Source: Arthrobacter tumbae
GTDB taxonomy: Bacteria; Actinomycetota; Actinomycetes; Actinomycetales; Micrococcaceae
Direction: 5' to 3'
Length of the DNA: 64,000 nucleotides
NCBI RefSeq assembly: GCF_016907495.1
Contig: NZ_JAFBCC010000001.1
Location: 1,426,001-1,490,000 of the forward strand
Shown here: piece after piece, positions 45,184 to 53,587 of the stretch
Layout: each line of letters begins with the position of its first letter
Position numbering within the stretch: position 1 is the first letter of the stretch
The notes under the pieces: model-generated
Told to the model about the DNA's origin: nothing
The model's database searches: none
The model's input: the letters and a program-made list of their open reading frames with translations, nothing else
Translations under genes and position numbers: made by a program

Positions 45184-46118
45184 ACCTGCGATAGGTCAGT
45201 ACATTTGCACTGTCCGCGAGCCGTTTGGCTGGTGAGACGAAGTGGATTAACGAGGTGCCCAGGACTTCTCCGCAGCGGCCACGACATCCGTCAGAGGAAG
45301 GTGCCGGGATCGGCTAAGCGTCCACTCGCGAGCCATCTTGAGCTGGTTGGCGACTCCGGAGTCATGGACGTCAAAGAGAAACTGGTGTCCCAGCCCGCAG
45401 ATCAGTTCATCAATCGGCCGAGAGATTGACCTGAAATCGCGCACGTTCTGTTGGACGACCTTCTCATGCGACTGATATCTGCGCTCTTGGGCTTTTCTAG
45501 GGCCTCCAAAGGAGCGTTCAGCCGAATAATCCCTTAGAAACGGGCATCGATTTGCCGAGCCGCCGTCTCCGTGTCCTTCAGCTCAGGATCAAGGCTGAAC
45601 CGCATCTGACCGAATGCCAACAGATAGATGATGCCGGAATCGATGAGAGGCGTCTCATCGCTGGCTTGAGCCCGTACCCGATGAGCTTGCCCATACGGCT
45701 CCTCTAGGTCGATTTGTCCCAAGACTGTCCCGCAACCTACTAATCAGTCACGAAAGGATGCTCCTACTTAGGAGACAGGGTAACAAGACGTAAAGGGAGT
45801 AGCAGTGCCGGGGGAGTGGTGTTGTCTCGTCCTGGTGTGTTGCAACCCTAGACTTGCAAGACAAATGAATGTTGCAGACGCCGGACCTTCAACTTGCGCC
45901 TTCTCGGTAGGTCTCACGGGGATCGGTGCGCCAGTGATCCTGCGAGCTTCGACTGTTTGCATGGAGGCCCGAGGAGCGTACGGAGCAGGGACAGTAAGCA
46001 GCCCGTTTCGGGCGGGTTAGGCTCAACCCACCATTCGCGACCAGATAGTTCGATGAGATCGCTCGAGCAGTAGAACTTGAATGCGGTTCAGGAAATTCGG
46101 ACTGTCGACGCGCCGGTG
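45184..46118. other. 935-base stretch without a convincing gene
   Basis: Weak minus-strand frames exist at 45247-45540 (reading ..VANQLKMAREWTLSRSRHLPL) and 45534-45722 (TTG start, ..SLDPELKDTETAARQID). They lack good starts and overlap awkwardly, so they look like remnants of a decayed gene. The right part holds a repeat site at 45840-45862 and a small GCCCGTTTCGGGC hairpin near 46001-46013. Confidence 0.5.
45840..45862 (+). repeat. Recombination- or regulator-like site, left partner of the ApeA-like module
   Basis: TTGCAACCCTAGACTTGCAAGAC. Its reverse complement, GTCTTGCAAGTCTAGGGTTGCAA, shares GTCTTG and GGGTTGCAA with the palindrome at 48295-48320. The two sites enclose the two small genes at 46119-46594 and the ApeA-like gene. 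Confidence 0.5.
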
Positions 46119-46367
46119 CTAGGTCCGATTCTGTGAGTCTGTGTACCGGAAGAAGTAGAACCTGTCGAACTTCTTGGGGTCCCTCGTCATGGCCGGCACC
46201 GATGCGATTCCTATGTCGCCAGGGAGGACGACAGGATCTCCCGTTTGGGAGGAGCGGGCGAGCACCGGTCGGCTCGCGATGCCATCCCAGTACCTAACTT
46301 CGACCATTCGCAGTGGGTGTGGGGTCGCGTTGTGAACCGAAATCTTGTACTGGAAGGGAATGTTCAT
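46119..46367 (-). CDS. Small hypothetical protein
   Basis: An 82-residue protein (MNIPFQYKISVHNATPHPLRMVEVRYWDG..) with beta-strand-like character, similar in feel to DUF-type accessory proteins with an Ig-like fold. Its ATG overlaps the stop of the small membrane protein gene by 4 bases (46364-46367), supporting real translation. No family recognised. Confidence 0.5.
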   Translation of the reverse strand: MNIPFQYKISVHNATPHPLRMVEVRYWDGIASRPVLARSSQTGDPVVLPGDIGIASVPAMTRDPKKFDRFYFFRYTDSQNRT

Positions 46368-46594
46368 CCCATTCCCACGAACCTAAAGTGACTTGTCACA
46401 AGTCGAGCCTCTTCTGTTCGGGTGCGCGCCTTGCCGACACACCACCTGACGAAGCCGACGACAACCACCAGCACGGCAACTGCAAGTGCGAGCAATCCAA
46501 CGCCGTCGGTGAACACAAGCTGCCGGAGGAAATCGCTGGTCGATTCCAAGCTGCTCGGTCGAGAGCGGGGTCCAAGAGCTACCAAATGGGGCAC
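46364..46594 (-). CDS. Small single-pass membrane protein
   Basis: A frame of up to 76 residues with one clear helix, VGLLALAVAVLVVVVGFVRW, followed by basic residues (CVGKARTRTEEAR). The start is uncertain: a later TTG (reading LESTSDFLRQL) would give a shorter protein with a better N-terminus. It overlaps the downstream small gene by 4 bases. It is divergent from the ApeA-like gene. Confidence 0.5.
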   Translation of the reverse strand: MPHLVALGPRSRPSSLESTSDFLRQLVFTDGVGLLALAVAVLVVVVGFVRWCVGKARTRTEEARLVTSHFRFVGMG

Positions 46595-46772
46595 CCGCTT
46601 ACGATAGCGCGACCAGCATGAGGCCGCTCGCGACGGGCCGACTCACGAGCTATCCGGTGATCATGAAGGTAGATCCCTCACGTGCGACCCATAATGCACT
46701 TGAGGCAACACCGGAAGCTAGTTGCATCGTGCAGCTCTGGAGTAGGCATGGGCTTGCAGTGATACTGACTGA

Positions 46773-48128
46773 GTGAGCGAATTGCGAGGGATGTTCGGCC
46801 TGAGTAGCGATTTCATGGTCGCTGGGGCGCTGCAGCTGGAAGAGGATGGCTCCTATGTACTTGAGCTGGACGATTTCATTTTTCAGCCGGAGCAGTTGGA
46901 TATGACGAAACCGAATGTAGTGACGCAGAGTGGTGATCCGGCCAAGATAGTCGCTGATTTCGTCCCGCGGGACATAATCGGCACGCTTGACGACAAACGG
47001 CCTGTAACCCTCTTCGGCGCTCTGATGCAGGGTTCAATGCTCCTGTTCTCTTCAATAAAGCAGAGCTTCCGGGGTTCGATGACTCTCATCGGGGCTCACC
47101 TGCGTGGTGAACGTGATCTTGTTGGTGGCATCAGGTGGACTTGGCTATTACCTGCGATGGTGAAGTTCGAAAGTGGGGAATCCCCGGATTCGGTTGTGGG
47201 TTCTATCCCAGGAGAACTCAAAGCATGGAGACACGAGCGAGGAATGGGTTTCCAGTTCACTGCAGCGAGAGCGACACCACTTCAAACGCTGCGCAACGAA
47301 GTACAGCACTCCAGCGGCCAACTCCTCGGGTTGTGGACCGCCCAGAAGGTTCCTGGAGTCGCTCACACCGAAGTGCTGATTGAGGAACGCTGGCACCTCT
47401 TGACCGTTCAAAGTGACGATTCCGCTCCCCTTGCTCGTGGCACCTTCATGCCCGTTCAAGATCTCTCTCAGTCCATGTTCGCTGCCTGGATACCTCTCGC
47501 TCACAAAGTGGAGCCGTTTCCCTACATACTCAACGGCCTTTCGAAAACCCTTCAACTCGACGCGCAAGTCTTAGCGACGGGGCTGGAAGGTCTTCACCGG
47601 CGCTTATATGAGCCGCGGGTTCGGTTCAACGAAGTCAGTTCACGGGCCGTTGAGCGTGCATCGCGTGAAGCTCGGCACGCAGGTGTGAAGGCGCTGCTTC
47701 AAGAAGGATTCACTGACGAGGAACGCGCGCACACCGTGTTTAGCGAGACATTGCGACACCTCAACCAAATCACGTACCAGGACCGAGTACTAGAACTGCT
47801 CGAGCGCGTTCACGAGATCGTTCCTAGCCTTTTCGGCCCCGATCTGCGGCAGTGGGTGGGGATGGTGAAGAAAATTCGGAACCATCAGAGCCATCAACTG
47901 GTCATTAGATTTGATGAGCCATCCTTTGCCATCTACTACGTGGCAGTCGAAAGCTGCCGTTGGGCCATGGTTCTGAGGATTCTCCTGGAACTAAGCCCTG
48001 AGTATGATTTCGAGGCGAAACTCGCGCGCTCCGATAGGTTTTCTTACGCACTGGCGAACATCGACCGTGAAGAGCTATGGGAAGGCTTCTCCGCGCTCTC
48101 TGATTTCCGCGCCCGTCAGAAGCAGTGA
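46773..48128 (+). CDS. ApeA-like HEPN protein, probable anti-phage abortive-infection effector
   Basis: A 451-residue protein. Residues 1-270 are strand-rich and resemble the ApeA N-terminal domain (LQLEEDGSYVLELDDFI; GTLDDKRPVTLFGALMQGS; SSIKQSFRGSMTLIGAHL). The C-terminal part is helical and has WVGMVKKIRNHQSHQLV, with R-x4-H of HEPN RNases in RNHQSH. ApeA proteins give abortive phage defence through RNA cleavage in studied cases. GTG 46773 has no RBS, but GATACT at 46761-46766 is placed for a leaderless mRNA. Two related palindromic sites enclose the gene. Confidence 0.72.
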   Translation: MSELRGMFGLSSDFMVAGALQLEEDGSYVLELDDFIFQPEQLDMTKPNVVTQSGDPAKIVADFVPRDIIGTLDDKRPVTLFGALMQGSMLLFSSIKQSFRGSMTLIGAHLRGERDLVGGIRWTWLLPAMVKFESGESPDSVVGSIPGELKAWRHERGMGFQFTAARATPLQTLRNEVQHSSGQLLGLWTAQKVPGVAHTEVLIEERWHLLTVQSDDSAPLARGTFMPVQDLSQSMFAAWIPLAHKVEPFPYILNGLSKTLQLDAQVLATGLEGLHRRLYEPRVRFNEVSSRAVERASREARHAGVKALLQEGFTDEERAHTVFSETLRHLNQITYQDRVLELLERVHEIVPSLFGPDLRQWVGMVKKIRNHQSHQLVIRFDEPSFAIYYVAVESCRWAMVLRILLELSPEYDFEAKLARSDRFSYALANIDREELWEGFSALSDFRARQKQ

Positions 48129-48294
48129 GACTAGCCGGCCGCTACCCGACCCGGCATTGTTTAGGCGGACGAACGGAATCACCAAGCGAAAGCGGCGTCA
48201 GACCCACCCGAGAAGGTGTCCGTTGAGGGATCGTCATAGTCGTGTTGTATGCACGGGTACGGGAACCCACCTAGCAGAACTGTCTCGAACTTTT

Positions 48295-48320
48295 GTCTTG
48301 TATCCCATGGGTTGCAAGAC
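48295..48320 (+). repeat. 26-base near-perfect palindrome in a 609-base gene-free stretch
   Basis: GTCTTGTATCCCA against TGGGTTGCAAGAC: 11 of 13 positions pair, around a CCATGG centre. The right half, GGTTGCAAGAC, recurs exactly at 41149-41159, and a variant of the whole site is at 45840-45862. The rest of 48129-48737 holds no gene I can support. Confidence 0.6.
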
Positions 48321-48737
48321 GTCAGGTGCATTCATGTAGTCCAGTTCAGAAGGCCGCCGGCGTCGGTTGAATGCATGCAGCGGAAATCTGTGAGTCGGTG
48401 ATCCCGCGTGGGATCACTGCGAAGTTGAGCTAGGCACGATCGCTGAAAACTCCCAAATCACAGATGAGGGCGCCTCGTTCACCACTTCAGCAAGGGGCAT
48501 TTCTGGAGCGGTATTTTGTACCTGACCGCTCGAATTGTGTCAGTTCTGTATGTCCGGTGCTGGGAGGTTGCGCAAGGCGAAGTCTCGGCTCTGTGACTTG
48601 GACAGATCACGAGTGCTCAGATCGTCAGTCGCGTAATCCGGTAGTGGTGCTCGTGGCGGAAGCTTCTCCATGAGTTCAGGGGTCAGCGTGGGGGCAGCGA
48701 CTAAGTGCAACATCGTCGATGCTACTCAGCAGACGAT

Positions 48738-49400
48738 TCACCCGAATACTGCGCTGCCCCATCGAGCAAACACCGTGAATAGGGGCGTAGTGAACAGAGC
48801 GAAGGCGAGCAGATTCACGACAACGCTGTTCCAGAAAGCAAAGCGAAAGCTCGCCTTGCGCGTCTTGTGGCGAAGCACCTGCTGAGCGACGATACCGCCC
48901 GGCCACCCACCGACGGCATCTAACAGGAGCAGCGCCTTCTCCGAAGTCCGCCACCCCCCGGAGACTGCGGCGGCCTTGTCCGCCGCATACAGGAGAAAGC
49001 AGAGGCCGCTTGCTAACAGGTACAGTGCTGGGACCCACAGCGGGATGGGCCACATGGCGTTGACAAGCAAGTAGGCGATGACGAAGCCGAGGATTGCGAG
49101 ATAAGCCAGGGTGCCCGGTCTGCGCCGAGCTCCTGCTCCAGGCGTTCGCCGAATCGGGGACGTTAGCGCTGGTGCATGGACAACCGGCTGCACGCGCGTT
49201 GCGCGTTGTTTTCCGTCTCGGGAGAGCTCAACCTCAAATGTGAGGGCCTCGCCCAGCTGAGGTCGGCGTGCCCGAGGCGGGAACGCTGAGATATGCACGA
49301 ACGTTTTTTGGGAAGTGTCCGTTCGGGAGATGAACCCAAAACCGCGGTCGTCGTTCCACGAAGTCAGCGTTCCAGATATCCGCTCGGTCCCGATCCCCAT
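48738..49400 (-). CDS. Cold-shock domain fused to DUF1294 membrane domain
   Basis: A 220-residue protein. Residues 1-65 are a cold-shock RNA-binding domain (GTLTSWNDDRGFGFISRTD with RNP-like FGFI, and KTFVHISAF). After a Pro/Arg-rich linker come three to four hydrophobic segments of DUF1294, including DKAAAVSGGWRTSEKALLLLDAVGGWPGG and RHKTRKASFRFAFW. The CSD-DUF1294 combination is well known, but its role is not. Confidence 0.88.
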   Translation of the reverse strand: MGIGTERISGTLTSWNDDRGFGFISRTDTSQKTFVHISAFPPRARRPQLGEALTFEVELSRDGKQRATRVQPVVHAPALTSPIRRTPGAGARRRPGTLAYLAILGFVIAYLLVNAMWPIPLWVPALYLLASGLCFLLYAADKAAAVSGGWRTSEKALLLLDAVGGWPGGIVAQQVLRHKTRKASFRFAFWNSVVVNLLAFALFTTPLFTVFARWGSAVFG

Positions 49401-49517
49401 TTTCTACATGTTACCGATCGATGTTAGAGCGGCATGCGTGCCACCAGTACAGACACCGGTTTTGCCTTCAGGTTTTCTTGGCGCACCAGTGCGGATTGTG
49501 ATCCGATTCGGCGTCCG

Positions 49518-50546
49518 TCAGGTGAGGGAAATGACGTCGTAGGTATGGCCTGCCGCGCGCAGCCTCTCAACCAGGACGTCGCCGAGGGCGGTCGCCGGGG
49601 TCAGTGATCCTGCAGCGGGCGGCAGGCGGTCGCCGTCGAGGGCGAGTGAGAGTGCTGTCTCCCCGGCCATTACGGCGGTGGCGGCGTATCCTGGGTCGCC
49701 GGGCCCGGCTGCGATGGCCCGGTACCGCAGGCCGCTTGCTGTGGAAGCAGTTACCTGGGACCGGAACCAGCCTGAGCGCCTCGCGGCCTCGCTCGGGCCC
49801 GCACCGGGAGGCGGAAGGACTCGGTCCAGTAGTTTCCTCGTGAGCGGTAGGGCCAGTGCGGCTCCGAACACCCGTAGTCCGAGCGCCGTCGCTCCGGCGA
49901 TGACGGCGCCGGCGGCTCCCCGCCCCATACACATCACCTCGCCGTACCGCAGGGACCGACCGTACGCCCAACCCTGCAGGGCATTGCTGCGACGCACGAT
50001 CCGCGTGTTCACCGACGCCATGATGAAGGGAGCGGTCCACGGGCCGCCCTCCGCGCGGCCGACCCATCCCAGGTCCGCCGGCTGCGGGGTCGAGGGCTCC
50101 GCCGTCCGGTCCGGACTGAGGGAGTAGGGATCGCCGGCGAGGAAACGCAGTACAGGGTCCGATCGCATTCCGTCGAGCTGCCCACGCATCGACTCGATGG
50201 TGCCGCCGCTGAAGCCACCCTTGGCCCTGGCGACGAGCTGCACCTCGGTCAGTCCGCCCGCGCCGTCGGCCTCCGCGGCGCGGTGCAGGAGGAGCACTGC
50301 AAGGTCCGACGGGACGGAGTCGTAGCCGCACGCATGGACGATCCGTGCGCCGGTAGTCCTTGCCAGGGTGTCACAACGGTCGATGGCTTCACGGACGAAG
50401 GACACCTCGCCCGTCAGGTCCCCGTAGTGGGTGCCGGCGCGGGCACAAGCCTCGACGACAGGCAGTCCGTACTTCGCGTAGGGACCCACCGTGGTGAAGA
50501 GAACCCTGGTGCCCGCGGCCAACGCAGCGAGCGAGTCAGGGTTTTT
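49518..50546 (-). pseudogene. C-terminal fragment of the split trans-acting enoyl reductase
   Basis: Reading leftward from the A-run at 50542-50546, the frame gives NPDSLAALAAGTRVLFTTVG, YGDLTGEVSFVREAID, HACGYDSVPSDLAVLLL and FSGGTIESMRGQLDGM, then the family C-terminus to 49518. The N-terminal Rossmann part is missing; it lies at 26208-26415 on the other strand. Upstream codons (..HGHKTLSK) are not family-like. GC content is high as in the core genome, unlike the neighbouring genes on the left. Confidence 0.85.
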
Positions 50547-50622
50547 GGACAGTGTCTTATGACCGTGCTGTCCTATTCTGGTTAGGACGAGAGCAGTTGC
50601 AGTTCGTTGAAGGAGCGACCCG

Positions 50623-51123
50623 ATTTCATCCGAACTTGAACTAGTTGTTGGAGATGCTGAGTACGACGATGTCATGGCTATCTGTCGGTTCGGCGAGGCG
50701 CACGTTCGGTCTCACTACGCGCCGCTGATCGGCGTGGATGCTGCGGATGACCAGGTTCGCAGGTGGTGGAACGATGCGCACATCGCCGCGGCTGCGGGCA
50801 AGGGCCTGATCGTCGTCGCCGAGGTGGACGGCCAGGTCGTCGGTGTTGGACAGCGCGGCCGGAGCGGAGACAACCATGTGATCTACAAGCTGTACGTGCA
50901 TCCCCAGCATCGCGGTCGTGGGCTGGGGCCTCAGTTACTTGACGCACTCACTAAGCGGCTGCCCCCGGAGGCCGAAAAGCTGTATATCGAACACTTCGCA
51001 GCCAACGACCGCGCCGGCGCGTTCTATGAACGCGAGGGCTTCACCGTGGAACGGGTCGAACCAAGTCCGACAGATGATTCTGCACTCGAGATCGTGTGGC
51101 GTGTCCGTGATCTGGTTCATTGA
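50623..51123 (+). CDS. GNAT acetyltransferase with a probable ATT start
   Basis: A 166-residue GNAT if begun at ATT 50623. The first strand, ELVVGDAEYDDVMAICRFGEAH, lies upstream of the first usual start (ATG 50674), which would remove strand beta-1 and has no RBS. GAAGGAG at 50609-50615 is spaced 7 bases before the ATT. The rest fits: IYKLYVHPQHRGRGLGPQLLDAL (acetyl-CoA loop) and NDRAGAFYEREGFTVE. It lies just right of the block boundary. Confidence 0.75.
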   Translation: MSSELELVVGDAEYDDVMAICRFGEAHVRSHYAPLIGVDAADDQVRRWWNDAHIAAAAGKGLIVVAEVDGQVVGVGQRGRSGDNHVIYKLYVHPQHRGRGLGPQLLDALTKRLPPEAEKLYIEHFAANDRAGAFYEREGFTVERVEPSPTDDSALEIVWRVRDLVH

Positions 51124-51257
51124 AGTAAACATTCGATAGACGAGGGTCCATCTCGGGGTAGACGAGCCGCGCCCGCACCCGGCGGTGCGGAACGGCTGCC
51201 AGCGGAAAGAAGACCGACGTCGCAGTGCGAGATCAAGAAGCGCGTTAGGCTCCCGTT

Positions 51258-51725
51258 ATGCCCCTCGTGAGTTCTTCCATTGACACTGCTGCTGGACGGG
51301 TATCGCACAGCTGGTCTATGGCCGTGCCCGCAGCACGCCTCTGGTGGGGCCTCACTGATCCTGAAGCATTGCCCCGATGGCTGGGGATATTGACCTCTGG
51401 CAGGCTCGTCACCGGCAATGTCGTGACGATTGAGCACGCTGAGAACTACTCCTGCACCAGCCGCATTCAGGAGTGCCGCCCGGGACAGCTCTTGAGCATG
51501 ACCTGGAAGTTCCCGGACGAAGCGAACTCACATGTGCGGATTGCACTCTCTCCAGCTGGTGAGACAACCTCCTTGGAGCTCGAGCACGAAGAGTTGGGGC
51601 GCGAGGCGGTCAATTACTTGCCCGGTTGGCACACGCACCTTCTATACCTAGAAGCGCTGCTCCTCGAGCAACCGCGTCCGATGGACGAGTTCTGGTCCAC
51701 ATATGAGTCATTTGCCCAGTCGTAG
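51258..51725 (+). CDS. SRPBCC (AHSA1-like) domain protein
   Basis: A 155-residue helix-grip protein: VSHSWSMAVPAARLWWGLTDPEALPRWLG is the usual AHSA1 start, and later strands SRIQECRPGQLLSMTW and PGWHTHLLYLEALL fit the fold. Such domains bind hydrophobic ligands or act as Hsp90 activators. No specific role can be read. Confidence 0.85.
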   Translation: MPLVSSSIDTAAGRVSHSWSMAVPAARLWWGLTDPEALPRWLGILTSGRLVTGNVVTIEHAENYSCTSRIQECRPGQLLSMTWKFPDEANSHVRIALSPAGETTSLELEHEELGREAVNYLPGWHTHLLYLEALLLEQPRPMDEFWSTYESFAQS

Positions 51726-51736
51726 AACCGCCGGGC

Positions 51737-52162
51737 TTAGGGGCCAGCGGTGAAGGGGTCTGCCAGCTCGACGGTCTGACCCATTGGGTCTTTGACCACG
51801 TAGCTCCAGTAACCGACCCAGAAGGGTTCAGGGCGAAGGGCGGCGATTCCCGCTTCCTGCACCCGAGCAACAGTGCTCAGGAACGACTGGGGTGATAGCG
51901 GGATGCTCCACGACGCGCGGGCACGCCTTGGGTTGGGGTCGATACCTAACCCAAACACCCAGCCAGGCTGGAAAGCCCACTCGTGGTCACCCGTCGCGTC
52001 GGGGTCATAACCGATGGAGAACTGGACAGTGTCTCCAACTAGGTAGGCGATGTCACCTTCCTCGTCCCAGATCTGGTCAAGCCGCAACAATTCTGAGTAG
52101 AACCGGCGGGACGCGGCGATGTTGTTACTGCGGGTGTAGAGGAAGAACGCGGGGCTCGACAT
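51737..52162 (-). CDS. VOC family protein
   Basis: A 141-residue glyoxalase-like protein: FFLYTRSNNIAASRRFYSELL starts module one, GDTVQFSIGYDP is a core strand, and VVKDPMGQTVELADP ends module two. It differs from the two VOC copies that have GNAT partners. Convergent with the SRPBCC gene, 11 bases between stops. Confidence 0.82.
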   Translation of the reverse strand: MSSPAFFLYTRSNNIAASRRFYSELLRLDQIWDEEGDIAYLVGDTVQFSIGYDPDATGDHEWAFQPGWVFGLGIDPNPRRARASWSIPLSPQSFLSTVARVQEAGIAALRPEPFWVGYWSYVVKDPMGQTVELADPFTAGP

Positions 52163-52260
52163 CCGGACAGTTTACGTGTGCCGAGTATTCGAAAGCCCGA
52201 AAATTCTCCGCGACCCTACCTCCAGTCTATGGAGAACCTTGCGCCTACTCGCCTCGCCTG

Positions 52261-52355
52261 CGTCTCGAAAAACAACAGCTTTCCAAGACACACCGCCAAA
52301 GTTCGTGGCGGGCTTCACGCGCCCCGGAAATACAGGGCAGTCCGCGTCTCGAAAA
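52261..52355 (+). repeat. Direct repeats upstream of the intact resolvase, candidate res subsites
   Basis: GCGTCTCGAAAA occurs at 52261-52272 and again at 52344-52355. TTTCGTCTCACC follows at about 52366-52377. They fill the 250 bases before the resolvase start, where resolvases usually have their recombination sites. Confidence 0.5.
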
Positions 52356-52419
52356 CCTATCTCACCGTATTTCGTCTCACCTGCGCCGTTGATGGAGGTT
52401 TCTGAGTCAGAATGACGGT

Positions 52420-53022
52420 ATGAGGCATCTCGGATACACCCGCGTCAGCACATCAACCCAAGATGCGCAGCTGCAGCTCTACGCACTCATTGCGGCCGGC
52501 GCGCATAAGCGTGACATCTTCTCCGATGTCACCTCAGGCAGCAGAGCTGCGATCGAGCGGCCCGGGATGAAGAAGCTCCTTGAATACGCCGATGAAGGAG
52601 ACACCATCATTGTGTGGCGCGTCGACAGACTCGGTCGATCACTCATCGATGTCCTGAACACGGTCAACTTGCTCCGTGAACGAGGAATCCTCATCCGGTC
52701 CCTCTCGGACGGGATAGACCCGGCAACCTCGACCGGTCGTCTGATGTTGAATATGCTTGCCACCCTCGCGGAGTATGAGCGGGAGCTCATCACCGAACGG
52801 GTCAACGCCGGCATCGCAGCTGCCAAGCAGAACGGCACCCGATTCGGGCGTCCGCTTTCAGATTCAAAGGTGGTCGCCGACAAGCTAGCCATCGCAGCTG
52901 ACGCACGAGCCAAGGGGCGAACCGCAGAAGAAGCCGCACGACTCGTTGGCTGGAGCCGCGCCACCCTATACCGGCACCAGCAAGCCCTCGTGATCAGCGA
53001 AACCCCGACGAACCATGCGTGA
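52420..53022 (+). CDS. Serine resolvase/invertase, intact
   Basis: A 200-residue small serine recombinase. The catalytic domain has HLGYTRVSTSTQDAQLQ (nucleophile Ser), FSDVTSGSRAAIERPGM, VWRVDRLGRSLIDVL and LMLNMLATLAEYERELITERVNAG. The C-terminal Hin-type HTH is EEAARLVGWSRATLYRHQQA. All core catalytic residues seem present. It is the only complete recombinase of its type here; the remnants at 26436 and 43084 are related but not the same. Confidence 0.93.
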   Translation: MRHLGYTRVSTSTQDAQLQLYALIAAGAHKRDIFSDVTSGSRAAIERPGMKKLLEYADEGDTIIVWRVDRLGRSLIDVLNTVNLLRERGILIRSLSDGIDPATSTGRLMLNMLATLAEYERELITERVNAGIAAAKQNGTRFGRPLSDSKVVADKLAIAADARAKGRTAEEAARLVGWSRATLYRHQQALVISETPTNHA

Positions 53023-53093
53023 TCCAGCCGCCGCCTATGGGCCTGGGTTTAGAGTCGAGATGAACGTCGTACACGCGACCAGATGGGAAAGCG

Positions 53094-53498
53094 ATGTCGG
53101 TTGATCAGTATTTGGATGCTCCTGCTGAAACTCCTTTCAAGCTCGGGCTACATCATGTCCAACTCGCCCTGCCGCCTGGCGGTGAGGACGATTGCCGAAA
53201 GTTTTACGTAGGCGTTCTTGGTCTGACTGAAGTGGAGAAGCCTCCGGTCCTTGCTGCACGGGGTGGCTTATGGGTGAGGGCGGACAGCCTTGAGATTCAT
53301 TTGGGCGTAGAGGAAGACTTCAGGCCGCAGAGGAAAGCTCACCCGGGAATCCTTGTTCAGGACCTGGACGCTCTGGCAGGCCGAGTTGAGGAACATGATT
53401 TGGTACCTGAATGGGATGACAACTTTCCCGGCATGCGACGCTTCTATCTGCTGGACAATAACGGCAACAGGCTGGAATTTCTCTCCCCAAAGCCGTAA
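53094..53498 (+). CDS. VOC family (glyoxalase-like) protein, copy 2
   Basis: A 134-residue close paralogue of the protein at 34507-34920: FYVGVLGLTEVEKPP, LAARGGLWVRAD, EIHLGVEEDFRPQ, WDDNFPGMRRFYL and DNNGNRLEFLSP are shared nearly unchanged. As in copy 1 it is followed on the same strand by a GNAT gene. It begins 71 bases after the resolvase gene. Confidence 0.85.
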   Translation: MSVDQYLDAPAETPFKLGLHHVQLALPPGGEDDCRKFYVGVLGLTEVEKPPVLAARGGLWVRADSLEIHLGVEEDFRPQRKAHPGILVQDLDALAGRVEEHDLVPEWDDNFPGMRRFYLLDNNGNRLEFLSPKP

Positions 53499-53587
53499 GC
53501 GCCGATTCGAGCGATCGATTGGCTCTACTTCCTTACGCGAAGCTGACGTCAAAAGATCGATGAGTCAGCTCGGGTAGGGTTCTGAAG

